DNA from: Paenibacillus sp. V4I7 | GTDB lineage: Bacteria > Bacillota > Bacilli > Paenibacillales > NBRC-103111 | Direction of reading: 5' to 3' | Assembly (NCBI RefSeq): GCF_030817275.1 | Contig: NZ_JAUSZD010000002.1 | Location: 496,001-560,000 of the forward strand | DNA: 64,000 bases | In this document: in pieces, positions 43,624 to 53,704 of the stretch | Layout: every line of letters starts with the position of its first letter | How positions within the stretch are numbered: position 1 is the first letter of the stretch | The notes under the pieces: generated by a model | The model's database searches: none | What the model saw: the letters and a program-made list of their open reading frames with translations, nothing else | Told to the model about the DNA's origin: nothing | Program-made: the position numbers and the translations under genes

Positions 43624-45953
43624 ATCGCAGTCAGGGGTTTCATGTTTTTGGTATACGTCATTTATCTCCTGCAGGTGCTTTTCACCTGCTTGCTTTCTTA
43701 GATGAAGTGAAGCCTACGGCAGTGCTCGTTGAAGGACCCAGCGACGCAAGCGGGTTTATTGCTGAACTGACCTCGCATGGTGTTGTCCCGCCGATTGCCA
43801 TTTTAGCGTATACGGATCAACTGCCCATAAGGACCCTGTTGTACCCGTATGCGGATTATTCGCCAGAGTATCAGGCGTTTCAGTGGGCTAGCCGCAACGG
43901 GGCACAGGCTGAATTTATCGATCTGCCTTCCGAACATGCCTTGGCTCTATACGAGCAAAGGAAACGGAGGTCATCTTCTGCCAAAGGCGAGAGTAATCAA
44001 ACTGAGAACGATGATTTTCAGGCTTATGTCCATGGACAGAGGACACTGTATCAGCAGCTTGCCGATCTTTCGGAAGAACCAGACTACGAGGCTTACTGGG
44101 AGCGTCATTTTGAACATAATTTGCAAAAAGACGCCTACCGCCATGGCATTTATCAATTCTCGGCTCAAATGCGGGAGCTGACTGCTCAGCAGGAGTGGCA
44201 ATTTGCGCCACAGGAGGCGGCTTACAATGAGATTCGGGAAGCTTACATGAGGCGCAAAATTCAGGATGCTATTAACGCTGGGCACGCTCCTGAGAAAATA
44301 GTAATCGTAACTGGCGCACATCATGCCTCCGCATTAGATTTCCGCTTTCCTGTAATGACGGATGAAGTGATGAAGGGGCTGCCCAAGACGACAACCAAGC
44401 TTACGCTGATGCCTTATTCTTACTATAAGTTGTCATCGCACTCGGGCTATGGGGCAGGGAACCAAGCACCCGCTTATTTCGAGTTGTTCTGGCAGTGCCT
44501 TCAAAAAGGTGATCTGAGCAGGCTGCCTTCTTTGTATTTTTCTCAGGTAGCTGCTCATCTCAGGGAACATGGCACTTATAGATCCACAGCCTCGCTCATC
44601 GAAGGTGTGAGGTTAGCAGAGGCGCTTGCTGCTTTGCACGACGGTAATCAACCTACGTGGAAAGACCTGCGGGATGCAGCAACGGTATGCCTTGGTCATG
44701 GGGAGCTTTCGACAATTGCAGAAGCTTTGGCAAGGACAGACGTGGGAACGGCCATCGGCAGATTGCCAGAAGGAGTCAGTCAGACACCAATTCAAGATGA
44801 TTTGAACAGAGAACTCAAGCGACTCAAGCTGGAGAAATTCAAATCTACGGTTGCTATAACCTTAGAGTTGGATTTGCGCGAAAACCGTAGGGTGAAGTCG
44901 GAGGAAGCGGCATTTCTGGATTTGAAGCGGTCTGTTCTCCTTCACCGTCTGGAATTGCTAGGCATTAACTTTGCCAAGAAGCAAAGAGTAATTCAAGACT
45001 CCGCATCATGGGCGGAGAACTGGGTGCTGCAGTGGACGCCAGAAGCTGAGATCCAGACGGTGGAGTCGACATTGAAGGGGGAGACGATTGAGCTGGCCGC
45101 GGCTTTCGTGCTGAAGGAGCGGCTTGATGTTTGCAGCGATATCGCGGAAGCTTCGCGCATCATTCGGGTCGCCTGCGATTGCACGTTGACGGAGCTAATG
45201 GAGCAGGCCAAATCTACGCTGCAAGGTCTTGCGGTGGATGCAGGCAACTTCGAGCAGGTCGCAGGGGCGGCCTACGAGCTGTCGGTGTTGATCCGTTATG
45301 GATCGATTCGCCGAATCGAAACGGATACCCTTGTTCCGCTGCTCCAGCAGTTGTTCCTGCGGGGAACCTTGCTTCTCGTAGATAGCGCGGGCTGCAACGA
45401 TGATGCCGCTCAGGGCATGGTTCGAGCGATTCAGTCGCTGCACACCATTGCCCAAGACCATTTTGAAGCGGTAGACGACGGTTTGTGGTTGAATAAACTG
45501 CAAGAGCTGGCTTCTCGGGATGATCGAAATGCAAAGCTGTCGGGCTTCGCCTTCGCTATATTGCTTGAGCGAAATGAAATACCGGATGAACGTGTTGCGA
45601 TGGAAGTTTCGCGTCGCCTCTCACCGGGGATTCCCGTTGATCTGGGAGCGGGATGGTTTGAAGGCATGTCGATGCGCAACCGATACGCACTGCTGTCTAG
45701 GATTTCGTTGTGGCAGCAGCTCGATGCCTATATCGGATCGCTGGATAAAGAGGCATTCCAACGTTCACTTGTGTTTCTGCGACGAGCTTTCGGTTCATTC
45801 GAACCGAGGGAGAAAGCATCGGTGGCCGAGATGATGGGCGATATTTGGGGTGTTGAAGCAGATAACGCCGGAACTGCTTTGCAGCAGCCGTTAAGCGAGG
45901 AAGAGAAGGAGAAGCTGGATGAGCTCAACGATTTTGATTTTGGGGATTTGTAG
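43581..45953 (+). CDS. DUF5682-family protein
   Basis: A protein of about 790 residues. The first 300 residues are diagnostic: FHVFGIRHLSPAGAFHLLAFL, VLVEGPSDA, and later VIVTGAHHASAL. This resembles the TraB/erythromycin-esterase-like fold with a conserved His/Glu core. The rest is long and helical, ending in acidic residues. The start is uncertain: ATG at 43581 is chosen because it follows GCGGGGA and keeps a modest overlap with MoxR; an ATG at 43536 is possible. The VWA gene starts 3 bp after its stop. It is the likely effector or substrate protein of the MoxR-VWA system, but its activity is unknown. Confidence 0.85.
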   Translation: MEKSVLRVLGDEQLDRSQGFHVFGIRHLSPAGAFHLLAFLDEVKPTAVLVEGPSDASGFIAELTSHGVVPPIAILAYTDQLPIRTLLYPYADYSPEYQAFQWASRNGAQAEFIDLPSEHALALYEQRKRRSSSAKGESNQTENDDFQAYVHGQRTLYQQLADLSEEPDYEAYWERHFEHNLQKDAYRHGIYQFSAQMRELTAQQEWQFAPQEAAYNEIREAYMRRKIQDAINAGHAPEKIVIVTGAHHASALDFRFPVMTDEVMKGLPKTTTKLTLMPYSYYKLSSHSGYGAGNQAPAYFELFWQCLQKGDLSRLPSLYFSQVAAHLREHGTYRSTASLIEGVRLAEALAALHDGNQPTWKDLRDAATVCLGHGELSTIAEALARTDVGTAIGRLPEGVSQTPIQDDLNRELKRLKLEKFKSTVAITLELDLRENRRVKSEEAAFLDLKRSVLLHRLELLGINFAKKQRVIQDSASWAENWVLQWTPEAEIQTVESTLKGETIELAAAFVLKERLDVCSDIAEASRIIRVACDCTLTELMEQAKSTLQGLAVDAGNFEQVAGAAYELSVLIRYGSIRRIETDTLVPLLQQLFLRGTLLLVDSAGCNDDAAQGMVRAIQSLHTIAQDHFEAVDDGLWLNKLQELASRDDRNAKLSGFAFAILLERNEIPDERVAMEVSRRLSPGIPVDLGAGWFEGMSMRNRYALLSRISLWQQLDAYIGSLDKEAFQRSLVFLRRAFGSFEPREKASVAEMMGDIWGVEADNAGTALQQPLSEEEKEKLDELNDFDFGDL

Positions 45954-45956
45954 CCT

Positions 45957-47168
45957 ATGACCATAATAGATCAAGAACAATTAAAGCGTTGGCGGTTAAT
46001 TCTGGGTGCAGCTTCTGAAGAGAAGCTGCAGTCTTTTGGCGCTGGAGACGGAATGCTCGACGAGGAGTCGAAACTCATGGATGAGGCGCTTGCCGCGATC
46101 TATGATGAGACATCCGGCATTAGTGCTGATGACGGTTCGAACGTGGGTGGCTCCCGCAAAGCGGGGCTTGGGCCTTCGTCCCCGAAGCTAGCCAAGTGGC
46201 TGGGCGATATCCGCACCTTTTTCCCGCCGGACGTGGTCTCCGTCATTCAGTCCGATGCCATTGAGCGCAAAGGCTTGAAACAGCTGCTCTTCGAGCCAGA
46301 GCTTCTTTCCCAAGTGAAGCCGGATATCCAAATGGTAGCCACATTAATGGCGCTCAAAGGGAAAATTCCGGAGAAAACGAAAGAAACAGCAAGGCAATTA
46401 GTGAAAGCCGTTGTAGATGAAATCGTGAAGCGGCTTTCGCAGGATTTGCGCCGAGCTGTTACTGGTGCCTTGAATCGCAGGCAGCATTCGCCGCTGCCGT
46501 CGACCACGGGACTGGACTGGAACACAACCATCCGCAACAATCTTAAGCACTACGACAAGGAGCGCGGTCTCCTGCTGCCGGAAAAAGTCTACTTCTTTGA
46601 CCGAGCACGTCGCAGCAAAGAGTGGACGGTCATCCTCGATATTGACCAAAGCGGTTCGATGGCGGGTTCCGTCATTTACGCGTCCATTATTGGTTCTATT
46701 TTCGCCAGTATGCCGGCTCTGGACACGCGAGTGGTTGCTTTTGACACCGAGGTCGTCGATTTAAGTGAGCAGTGTGCAGAAGATCCCGTTGATATGCTGT
46801 TTGGGATTCAGCTTGGCGGTGGGACGGATATTAACAAATCCATCGCTTATTGCGAGCCTTTTATCACGGAGCCGAAGAAAACGCTGTTTATCTTGGTCTC
46901 GGACTTATATGAGGGCGGCAATCGGACAGAGATGATTCAAAGGCTTGTCGACATGCATCAGGCCGGCGTGAAGACGATCTGCTTACTCGCTTTATCTGAT
47001 CAGGGCGTGCCTTCTTATGACGATGCAGTTGCTAAAAAACTGGCGCAATACGGTATCCCTTGTTTCGGATGTTCTCCCGAGAAGCTCCCGGAATTGATGG
47101 AAGGTGCATTAAAAGGGCATGATCTTGCGGTGCTTGCGGAGAGGGTGAAGCATGGTAAGGGGATGTAG
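45957..47168 (+). CDS. VWA-domain protein of the MoxR cluster
   Basis: A 403-residue protein with a helical N-terminal half and a C-terminal von Willebrand factor A domain from about 222. The MIDAS motif is complete: ILDIDQSGSMAGS (Asp230, Ser232, Ser234), Thr290 in GGGTDINKS, and a later LVSDLYEGG. It is the standard partner of MoxR ATPases. The ATG is 3 bp after the DUF5682 stop, so the two are coupled. A basic region before the domain (RRAVTGALNRRQHSPLPS) could contact the ATPase. No membrane segment or signal peptide is present, so the complex should be cytoplasmic. Confidence 0.92.
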   Translation: MTIIDQEQLKRWRLILGAASEEKLQSFGAGDGMLDEESKLMDEALAAIYDETSGISADDGSNVGGSRKAGLGPSSPKLAKWLGDIRTFFPPDVVSVIQSDAIERKGLKQLLFEPELLSQVKPDIQMVATLMALKGKIPEKTKETARQLVKAVVDEIVKRLSQDLRRAVTGALNRRQHSPLPSTTGLDWNTTIRNNLKHYDKERGLLLPEKVYFFDRARRSKEWTVILDIDQSGSMAGSVIYASIIGSIFASMPALDTRVVAFDTEVVDLSEQCAEDPVDMLFGIQLGGGTDINKSIAYCEPFITEPKKTLFILVSDLYEGGNRTEMIQRLVDMHQAGVKTICLLALSDQGVPSYDDAVAKKLAQYGIPCFGCSPEKLPELMEGALKGHDLAVLAERVKHGKGM

Positions 47169-47181
47169 AGGGAGTGTGCTC

Positions 47182-48432
47182 TTGAAAGGTAGGATTCACG
47201 GATTGTTGTGTTTTATTTGTTTGCTGGGTCTGTTTATCGGTTTTATAACGCCTACGGCTTATGCTTGTTCCCGCGGGCCGACAACGTTGGAGGAAGATTT
47301 TCTGGAAGCGAGTGCGATCTTTACGGCGAAAGTCACGAGCGTGGATGCCGTGTATCCGTCGCAGAAAGCGGCAGTGGTGGAACCGGATAAAGTATTCAAG
47401 GGGCATTCTTCGGCCTTTGTTTTGACCAATGATGACTCAGACCAATGCGGGGCCGGTATCGAAGTTGGGGAAACTTATCTATTTTATTCCCACGGCTGGG
47501 ATTTACCCTATGTTAGTGTATTTGACACGCATCTTCGTGGTACGGAAAGAACAGAAAAGCTGACTCAGTGGCTCTCAGATAGGACTGAGAAACAACAACC
47601 TTTGCCTCCACGGACAGAGACTATACTTACCCACAGACAGGGAGAGATCCGGGTGTTTTTTGAACATCATGATAGAGGGTTCTCGAAAAAGTCGTTCATA
47701 ACGAACAACTCCATGTATGTTCCTCTCTCCTTTTTCAGCGATACACTTTGGTATTCGGCGGACTGGAATAGGGATAAGAATGAAATTGTCATCGATACAA
47801 CGAACCGTTTAGAATTCGAAGAGCCAGCTCCCGATGCCCTCCTAGCTCCCCATAGAGGGGCACCTAAAGAAATTAGCGCAGCGTACAATGAGATTAAAAT
47901 CAAAGTGAAAAGTGAAACCCTACAGGAACATCCGGAAGCTTTTGTTTCTGGCGATGAAATCTTTGTTCCTTTACGCGCGATCGCGGAAAAGCTTGGTTAT
48001 GAAGTCGAATGGGTAGACAGTTCTTCTTCTCTCATTCTCCACCTCCCCCTTGAACAGCAGAGTGGGCCCAAAACTTTGTCCATGAGATATAGGAATAAAA
48101 TCGGGTTGGAAGGCAGCCTTGAAATAGAGCGGTTAACAGCGAATGAGATCACTTATCGGGCTTACCACGGACATCTTTCGAAAGGTATTGAAGTTAAGCC
48201 AGAAACGGTTCCTTTTGCGGAAATGTTAAAAGAAGAACTTGGATATCGAAAATACGGGCTACAATTTTATTTGAGAATGGATAAGCAGGACATTCGGATG
48301 TTGGTGTCTTATGAACTCCTTCGAAAAATCGAGAGTGATGCTTCATTTCGCGAACAAGTTGGGGTGAAATTAGGAGAGCCGATGAGACATATACCTCGTA
48401 ACAGGATACTGACTGTAAAAAAATTTGAATGA
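47182..48432 (+). CDS. Secreted copper amine oxidase N-domain-like protein
   Basis: A protein of about 416 residues with an N-terminal signal sequence (GLLCFICLLGLFIGFITPTAYA). The section ACSRGPTTLEEDFLEASAIFTAKVTSVD resembles a netrin/TIMP-like opening with Cys. Two copies of the copper amine oxidase N-terminal-like repeat follow: MYVPLSFFSDTLWYSADWNRDKNEIVI and IFVPLRAIAEKLGYEVEWVDSSSSLIL. Such repeats are common in Paenibacillus cell-surface proteins. A TTG start at 47182 is preferred, since GAGGGAG lies nine bases before it; the frame is open back to 47152. It is probably not part of the MoxR system, though it lies right behind it. Confidence 0.72.
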   Translation: MKGRIHGLLCFICLLGLFIGFITPTAYACSRGPTTLEEDFLEASAIFTAKVTSVDAVYPSQKAAVVEPDKVFKGHSSAFVLTNDDSDQCGAGIEVGETYLFYSHGWDLPYVSVFDTHLRGTERTEKLTQWLSDRTEKQQPLPPRTETILTHRQGEIRVFFEHHDRGFSKKSFITNNSMYVPLSFFSDTLWYSADWNRDKNEIVIDTTNRLEFEEPAPDALLAPHRGAPKEISAAYNEIKIKVKSETLQEHPEAFVSGDEIFVPLRAIAEKLGYEVEWVDSSSSLILHLPLEQQSGPKTLSMRYRNKIGLEGSLEIERLTANEITYRAYHGHLSKGIEVKPETVPFAEMLKEELGYRKYGLQFYLRMDKQDIRMLVSYELLRKIESDASFREQVGVKLGEPMRHIPRNRILTVKKFE

Positions 48433-48513
48433 AAATAGGAGTACCTTGTATGATTAAAGTAGAATAACGATGTCTGGGAGGGAGTCCTCCAAATAAAGGA
48501 GGACCATTGTGAA

Positions 48514-51153
48514 ATGAGTCAGAAACCAAATGATGTATTCAGTAAATCTCTTTTTAATGAATATCCCTTACTGAACACAAAATTATATATTCCACAACAA
48601 CCATCGTATCATGTAGCCAGAGAACAACATTTGATGGAGAAGATGTCTAGGGCGATGACGTGCAAAGTGACGCTGGTTACTTCCCCTCCAGGATTCGGAA
48701 AGACGACGATGGTAAGCCATTGGACAATTAACCAACAAATACCCGCGGCATGGGTTTCTTTGGATCAAGGCGAGAACGACTTGCTCAGGTTTTGGACTTA
48801 TGTGATTGCTGCTTTTAATCGACTTTATCCCAGCGTTGGACATAAGTCGCTTTCTTTACTACAGACTTTATCATTTTCGTCCGAGCAGATGATTTCATGG
48901 TTATTGAACGATTTGTTTGAGATCCCCGATTCCGTCTTACTGGTTTTGGATGATTACCATATGATTGAATCTGATGAAATTCATCGCTTGCTTGCTTTTT
49001 TTATTGATCGTATGCCGCCGCAGGTACACCTTTGTATACTCAGTCGTAAACAACCTTTGATTGCTGTTGGTTTACTACGCGTCAAAGGTCAACTCAACGA
49101 AATCGGCCTCTCTGATTTGAGATTTACGGAGCAGGAAATATCGACTTTTTGGCTTCGTCAAACGGGCGTTTTGCCAAACGAGTTATCGCTTAAGCTGTTA
49201 TCCGACCGTACGGAAGGTTGGGTTGCTGGCATACAACTGGCCGTATTATCCCATTTGTCGGGTCAACAAGATGCGCTGCACCAATTTAAGGGGAACAATC
49301 GTTATGTTGTTGACTATTTAATGGAAGAAGTTTTTGTTCATTTGCCAGAGTCAATTCGTACTTTTTTACTGAAAACATCGATACTGGAAAGAATGAATGC
49401 TGAGCTTTGCGCCGTGCTGACGGGTCAGTCGGTTGAGAAGGAACGGTTGCAAGAAATGGAGAGATCCAATTTGTTTGTGATTTCTTTGGACGCCGAGGGC
49501 AACTGGTACCGATATCATCACTTATTTGCCGATTTCTTACGTAGTAAGCAAGAACACCGGGATGAAACGGTCTCTTTGTACATAACGGCCAGCGAATGGT
49601 TCGAAAGGCAAGGTTATTTGGGGGAAGCGATTGAGCATGCTCTGGCTGCTAGGGCGTACGATCAAGCATGCACCCTCATCCTAAGCGTTGCAACGGAGCT
49701 TTTGAAAAGAAGGGAACTGACCACGCTGCATCGCTGGTTGCTGCAGCTGCCTGTTGCAAACCGAGAGCGCCCCGCTTTACTAATCATTCAAGTATGGACA
49801 GAAATATTAATGGGACGTAAGGAGCGGATGGACGAGCATATTGCAACCTTGCAAAAGGCGCTTGATTCACCTAATAGCTTAGAAACTTCGCTTTATGTTG
49901 GAATTCGGGAAGATATGAAGGTCGCAAAAAACTTTCAGGCGATGTTACTCGGCAATTACCAGCTCTGTTTCTCCCAATTGCAGGCTTTGCATGAAGATGA
50001 CAATCTCCCAGATATCGAAGGGCTGCCTATGCTGTTCGGCATGGGCATGGAGTTGAATGACGGAGAAATTCCATTTATTCGCAGTTATTATGGCTTCTGC
50101 GGACGAATCAAACAGGCGGAGCGTTATCACCGATTATACGATTCCTTTATTGAAAAGAATGAGTTCTACCATTTTCCTTTTACGGCTTATCAACGGACAG
50201 CCATGAGCGAGATCTGTTATGAAAGAAATCAATTAACGGAGTCATTACGATTCGCTGAGGATGCCATCCGCATCGCTAAGCGGAGTCATGTAATTGGGGC
50301 GTATGTTCCAGCTGAGATCATCCGGTCAAGAATTCTTTGGCTAAGAGAAGCTAAAGAAGAAGCGATTGCCAACATTTACGAAGCGATGGAACATGTAAAG
50401 CTTACCCATCATCATAGCTCACATTGGCACGATTTGCTGAACACTTATCTGATTAGGTGCCAATTAGAGATAGGAGAGATGGGGGCCGTAGATCACTGGA
50501 TGGAAATGTCCCCATGGAGCAGGCAAAGTGAGATCATTGGCGGACAGGATTTCGAGCTTCTGACATTTATTGGGGCCTTAATCGCAAAAGAAAACACACA
50601 TGAAGCTCTCTCTTGGTGCGAACAACTTAAGAAAGCTAGGATATCATCTGGCAGAATCATGACGGAGCTTGAAGTACTGTTGTTCCTCTCGCGTATACAC
50701 GGAAAAATGAACAACCCCCATACCTGTATGCTCCACCTGCATCAAGCTCTTCTCCTAGGTGAGAGGGAAGGATACCTTCGTATTTTTGCCAATACGGAAC
50801 TAGAGCCGCTGCTCCGCGAATATGCGGATGTACGGAAGAACAAGTACATGGCGGAATTACAAACGGAAGGAGTTTCCCTTCACTATCTTCAAGTCGTTTT
50901 ATCCCTTTCCTCAGTCAAACGGAATACGGAACGAAATAACAATTACAAGGAATCCTCGGTGCATATGCTGACTGTTCGGGAACAAGAAGTACTTCAGCTC
51001 ATTGCTGCCGGATTGTCCAACAAAGCCATTGCAGAAAAATTAGTGCTGGCTGAAGGCACGGTGAAGCTTCACTTGCACCGGATTTACAGCAAGCTGCAAG
51101 TTAACGGGAGAATCCAAGCTATACAGAAAGCAAATCAGTACCGATTACTTTGA
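48514..51153 (+). CDS. MalT-like LuxR-family transcriptional regulator
   Basis: An 879-residue regulator. The N-terminal STAND-type ATPase has Walker A SPPGFGKTT (Lys63) and Walker B VLLVLDDYH. A long helical-repeat region (TPR-like) covers about 340-800. The C-terminal LuxR HTH (LTVREQEVLQLIAAGLSNKAIAEKLVLAEGTVKLHLHRIYSKL) occupies about 813-865. GGAGGACC lies about ten bases before the ATG. It probably responds to a small molecule and activates the FAD oxidoreductase gene that starts about 94 bp downstream. The inducer is unknown. Confidence 0.92.
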   Translation: MSQKPNDVFSKSLFNEYPLLNTKLYIPQQPSYHVAREQHLMEKMSRAMTCKVTLVTSPPGFGKTTMVSHWTINQQIPAAWVSLDQGENDLLRFWTYVIAAFNRLYPSVGHKSLSLLQTLSFSSEQMISWLLNDLFEIPDSVLLVLDDYHMIESDEIHRLLAFFIDRMPPQVHLCILSRKQPLIAVGLLRVKGQLNEIGLSDLRFTEQEISTFWLRQTGVLPNELSLKLLSDRTEGWVAGIQLAVLSHLSGQQDALHQFKGNNRYVVDYLMEEVFVHLPESIRTFLLKTSILERMNAELCAVLTGQSVEKERLQEMERSNLFVISLDAEGNWYRYHHLFADFLRSKQEHRDETVSLYITASEWFERQGYLGEAIEHALAARAYDQACTLILSVATELLKRRELTTLHRWLLQLPVANRERPALLIIQVWTEILMGRKERMDEHIATLQKALDSPNSLETSLYVGIREDMKVAKNFQAMLLGNYQLCFSQLQALHEDDNLPDIEGLPMLFGMGMELNDGEIPFIRSYYGFCGRIKQAERYHRLYDSFIEKNEFYHFPFTAYQRTAMSEICYERNQLTESLRFAEDAIRIAKRSHVIGAYVPAEIIRSRILWLREAKEEAIANIYEAMEHVKLTHHHSSHWHDLLNTYLIRCQLEIGEMGAVDHWMEMSPWSRQSEIIGGQDFELLTFIGALIAKENTHEALSWCEQLKKARISSGRIMTELEVLLFLSRIHGKMNNPHTCMLHLHQALLLGEREGYLRIFANTELEPLLREYADVRKNKYMAELQTEGVSLHYLQVVLSLSSVKRNTERNNNYKESSVHMLTVREQEVLQLIAAGLSNKAIAEKLVLAEGTVKLHLHRIYSKLQVNGRIQAIQKANQYRLL

Positions 51154-51246
51154 AAAAGATATAACCATCGTATATATCGTTCGTTGGATGGCACCCTCCT
51201 TTCCTTCTGATAAGCTGATAGCAGTCAGAAAGTGAGGAGGGAAGAA

Positions 51247-52497
51247 ATGTCAATAAAAGATTACGATGTTATTATCATCGGAGCGCGGGTTGCGGGTTCA
51301 TCACTCGCTTATGAGCTGTCGAAAGCCGGCTATGAGGTACTTCTCGTTGATCGCAGTTCGTTTCCAAGTGATATCCTGTCCACGCATAACTTTTTCAACA
51401 ATTCGGTAGCCATGCTCCGGGAGATGGGGGTATTGGAGCAGCTGCTTCAAACGGGTACGCCGGTGTACAAACGGGCTTTCATTCAAATGGATGGCGTGGT
51501 CATCGATGGGATTTATCCCGAAGTAAACGGTGAAACTCACTGTTTGTGTATTCGACGTAAGTATCTAGACCGAATCTTGTTCGATCATGCAGCTGCTCAA
51601 AGGCAGGTGACCGCCAAGGAAGGCTTTCGAGTCACGGATGTCCTCATGCATAACGATAAGGTGACCGGAATTGTAGGGTTGAGCCGCGATGGCAAACGAG
51701 AGGAGTTTAATGCGAGGCTAGTTGTTGGAGCGGATGGCCGTCATTCAACGCTGCGCGATTTGGTTAAAAGCGAGCGGAAAATGGCTGTCCCTACTGATTT
51801 TGCATCGTATGTGGGGTACTTCGCTAATTATCGCCAAGTAGGCGAGCGCTGTGTAGAATTTTATATAATGAAAGATAACTTAGCCATTGTTTTTCCGACG
51901 AGTGACGACTTGTTCGTCGTAGGGGTTATGTTCCCATTGGATAAAAAGGAATGGATTGAGAAATTTAGGAACAATCCGGAAGCGGGATTTCGCGAGCTAG
52001 TCGATGTCGGCTTCTCCGACACAACTACTTTCCCTGAACGTCTGCGAGAATCTTCTTTAGTCGAACCGATTAAAGGACTGCTGGGCTACGATAACGATTG
52101 GTTTCAAGGAATGGGAAAGGGATGGGCACTTGTCGGAGATGCTGTTTCTTTCAAGGATCCTGCGGTTGGGCAAGGCATGCATGATGCGATCTACGGTGCG
52201 CGCTTATTGACTGCCATTTTATCCGAAACGGGCGACTGGGAAACAAACTGGGAGCTGATGGCTGATAAGTACCAGACCGCCATGGAGTCGAAAATGATGT
52301 CCCGTTATCAAATGGCCTGCCAAATAACAAAAAATACACCAGTTACTATGGAGCAAATGGTTGCGAATCGATTAATCGGCAGCAATCCCGATGCGTGTCA
52401 TGCTTTTCTTGGCATCTACAATTACGCTAATGAACCCGAGATGTTGGGGCAGACGCTGATGAGTTTGCTTCAGGAAGGGAATGGCGTAGAAGAATGA
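51247..52497 (+). CDS. FAD-dependent oxidoreductase/monooxygenase
   Basis: A 416-residue flavoprotein. The N-terminal dinucleotide-binding motif is VIIIGARVAGSSLAYELSKAG, with the GARVAGS form seen in FAD monooxygenases and geranylgeranyl-reductase-like enzymes. The middle motif is VVGADGRHST and the late motif is GWALVGDAVSFKDPAVGQGMHDA, which binds the ribityl part of FAD. The ATG at 51247 follows GAGGAGGGAAG. It probably hydroxylates or reduces an aromatic or lipid substrate. The upstream MalT-like regulator is its likely activator. A hairpin follows its stop. Confidence 0.85.
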   Translation: MSIKDYDVIIIGARVAGSSLAYELSKAGYEVLLVDRSSFPSDILSTHNFFNNSVAMLREMGVLEQLLQTGTPVYKRAFIQMDGVVIDGIYPEVNGETHCLCIRRKYLDRILFDHAAAQRQVTAKEGFRVTDVLMHNDKVTGIVGLSRDGKREEFNARLVVGADGRHSTLRDLVKSERKMAVPTDFASYVGYFANYRQVGERCVEFYIMKDNLAIVFPTSDDLFVVGVMFPLDKKEWIEKFRNNPEAGFRELVDVGFSDTTTFPERLRESSLVEPIKGLLGYDNDWFQGMGKGWALVGDAVSFKDPAVGQGMHDAIYGARLLTAILSETGDWETNWELMADKYQTAMESKMMSRYQMACQITKNTPVTMEQMVANRLIGSNPDACHAFLGIYNYANEPEMLGQTLMSLLQEGNGVEE

Positions 52498-52525
52498 GCA
52501 GCGGTAGTTCCGGCTGCAACTGTAT

Positions 52526-52561
52526 GGGCCAGCTGATTTCATCATCGAAATCGGTTGGCCC
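52526..52561. terminator. Hairpin after the FAD oxidoreductase
   Basis: GGGCCAGCTGATTTC (52526-52540) pairs with GAAATCGGTTGGCCC (52547-52561) with a few G:T pairs or mismatches, around loop ATCATC. The T tail is poor, but position and stability suit a terminator. Confidence 0.55.
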
Positions 52562-52685
52562 ATTTATGATTTTACGAATGGTTGTTGACAGGCTTATTCG
52601 TCTCTCTCAATTTCTACTATCTTCTAGTAATAAATTTTATCCAATTCGTAGTATAATGTTCCTAATGACATATGGAGGAACTAAA

Positions 52686-53642
52686 ATGACGTTAATTAAG
52701 CAATTGCAAGCACCAGAAGAGTTTGTAGGCTACTACCTCATTAAAGAATTAGAAGTCAAACAAACGAATACCACGCCTGCCAAAGATTTTATGGACATTG
52801 TTCTATGCGATGCTAGTGGGCAGATCTCAGCAAAACTATGGGATGTTAGCGTGACCGATAAAGAAACATTTTTCCCGATGACGTTGGTCAAAGTTCAAGG
52901 CTTAGTTCAAACCTACCGCGATAAGTTACAGGTGAAAATCGGTAGATTACGCAAGGCGCTGCCAGAGGATGGCATACAAATTACGGATTTCATTCGTTCC
53001 GCACCGATTAGTCCAATCGATCTTATTCATACGATAAATCAAGTTTTGGAAAGTATTACGAATCCGGCCATCAAGTCGATTGTTTCGTTTTGTGTGACCA
53101 AAGTCGAAGAGAAGCTCAATCATTACCCTGCTGCCAAAACGCATCATCATGCCTATTTCGCCGGCCTTGCTTATCACATTGTACGGATGCTGGAGATTGG
53201 TGAATTTATTTGTAAACAGCGGCCGTTTCTCAATCCCGATTTAATTAAAGCGGGCATCATCCTGCACGATATCGCCAAACCGGAGGAAATGATCGCGCAG
53301 CTAGGGATCGTTTCTGATTACAGTGTGCAAGGAAAGCTGCTCGGACACATCTCGATGGCGTCGAACTGGATTACGGAAGCTGCCTTACATCATGAGATTG
53401 ATCTCCAATCAGATGTTGTCATTGGTTTACAGCATATTGTGCTGTCCCACCACAACTTGCCTGAATGGGGGAGTCCGGTACTGCCTCAAATTCCAGAAGC
53501 TGTTGCTTTGCATTACATTGATTCGATGGATGCGAAGCTCCAGATGGTGGAGGATACTCTTATGACAACGCCGGAGACAGAAGCATGGACGCCGATGATC
53601 CGCGGACTAGAAAATAAGGCGATGTATCGTTTGAACTTATAA
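52686..53642 (+). CDS. yhaM: 3'-5' exoribonuclease YhaM
   Basis: A 318-residue protein, close to the 314 residues of B. subtilis YhaM. An N-terminal OB-fold (about 10-95) is followed by an HD domain: KTHHHAYFAGLAYHIVRMLE, then ILHDIAKPEE with the HD pair, and a later LSHHNLPEWGSP. The ATG at 52686 follows TGGAGGAACTAAA; the frame open upstream to 52494 overlaps the hairpin and is not supported. A TATAAT at 52653-52658 could serve as the -10, though no -35 was seen. It trims RNA and single-stranded DNA from the 3' end. A strong terminator follows. Confidence 0.9.
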   Translation: MTLIKQLQAPEEFVGYYLIKELEVKQTNTTPAKDFMDIVLCDASGQISAKLWDVSVTDKETFFPMTLVKVQGLVQTYRDKLQVKIGRLRKALPEDGIQITDFIRSAPISPIDLIHTINQVLESITNPAIKSIVSFCVTKVEEKLNHYPAAKTHHHAYFAGLAYHIVRMLEIGEFICKQRPFLNPDLIKAGIILHDIAKPEEMIAQLGIVSDYSVQGKLLGHISMASNWITEAALHHEIDLQSDVVIGLQHIVLSHHNLPEWGSPVLPQIPEAVALHYIDSMDAKLQMVEDTLMTTPETEAWTPMIRGLENKAMYRLNL

Positions 53643-53663
53643 TCCATATCTAAACAACGATAA

Positions 53664-53696
53664 CTGCGTGAGCACAGATGCTCGCGCAGTTTTTTT
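53664..53696. terminator. Terminator between yhaM and the Lrp gene
   Basis: CTGCGTGAGCA (53664-53674), loop CAGA, TGCTCGCGCAG (53679-53689), then seven T. It lies between convergent genes and ends yhaM transcription. Confidence 0.88.
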
Positions 53697-53704
53697 GTCT
53701 TTTC

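Noticed and set aside
47032..47406. 124-codon antisense frame across the VWA gene end
   Set aside because: It is a shadow of two well-supported forward genes and has no family pattern.
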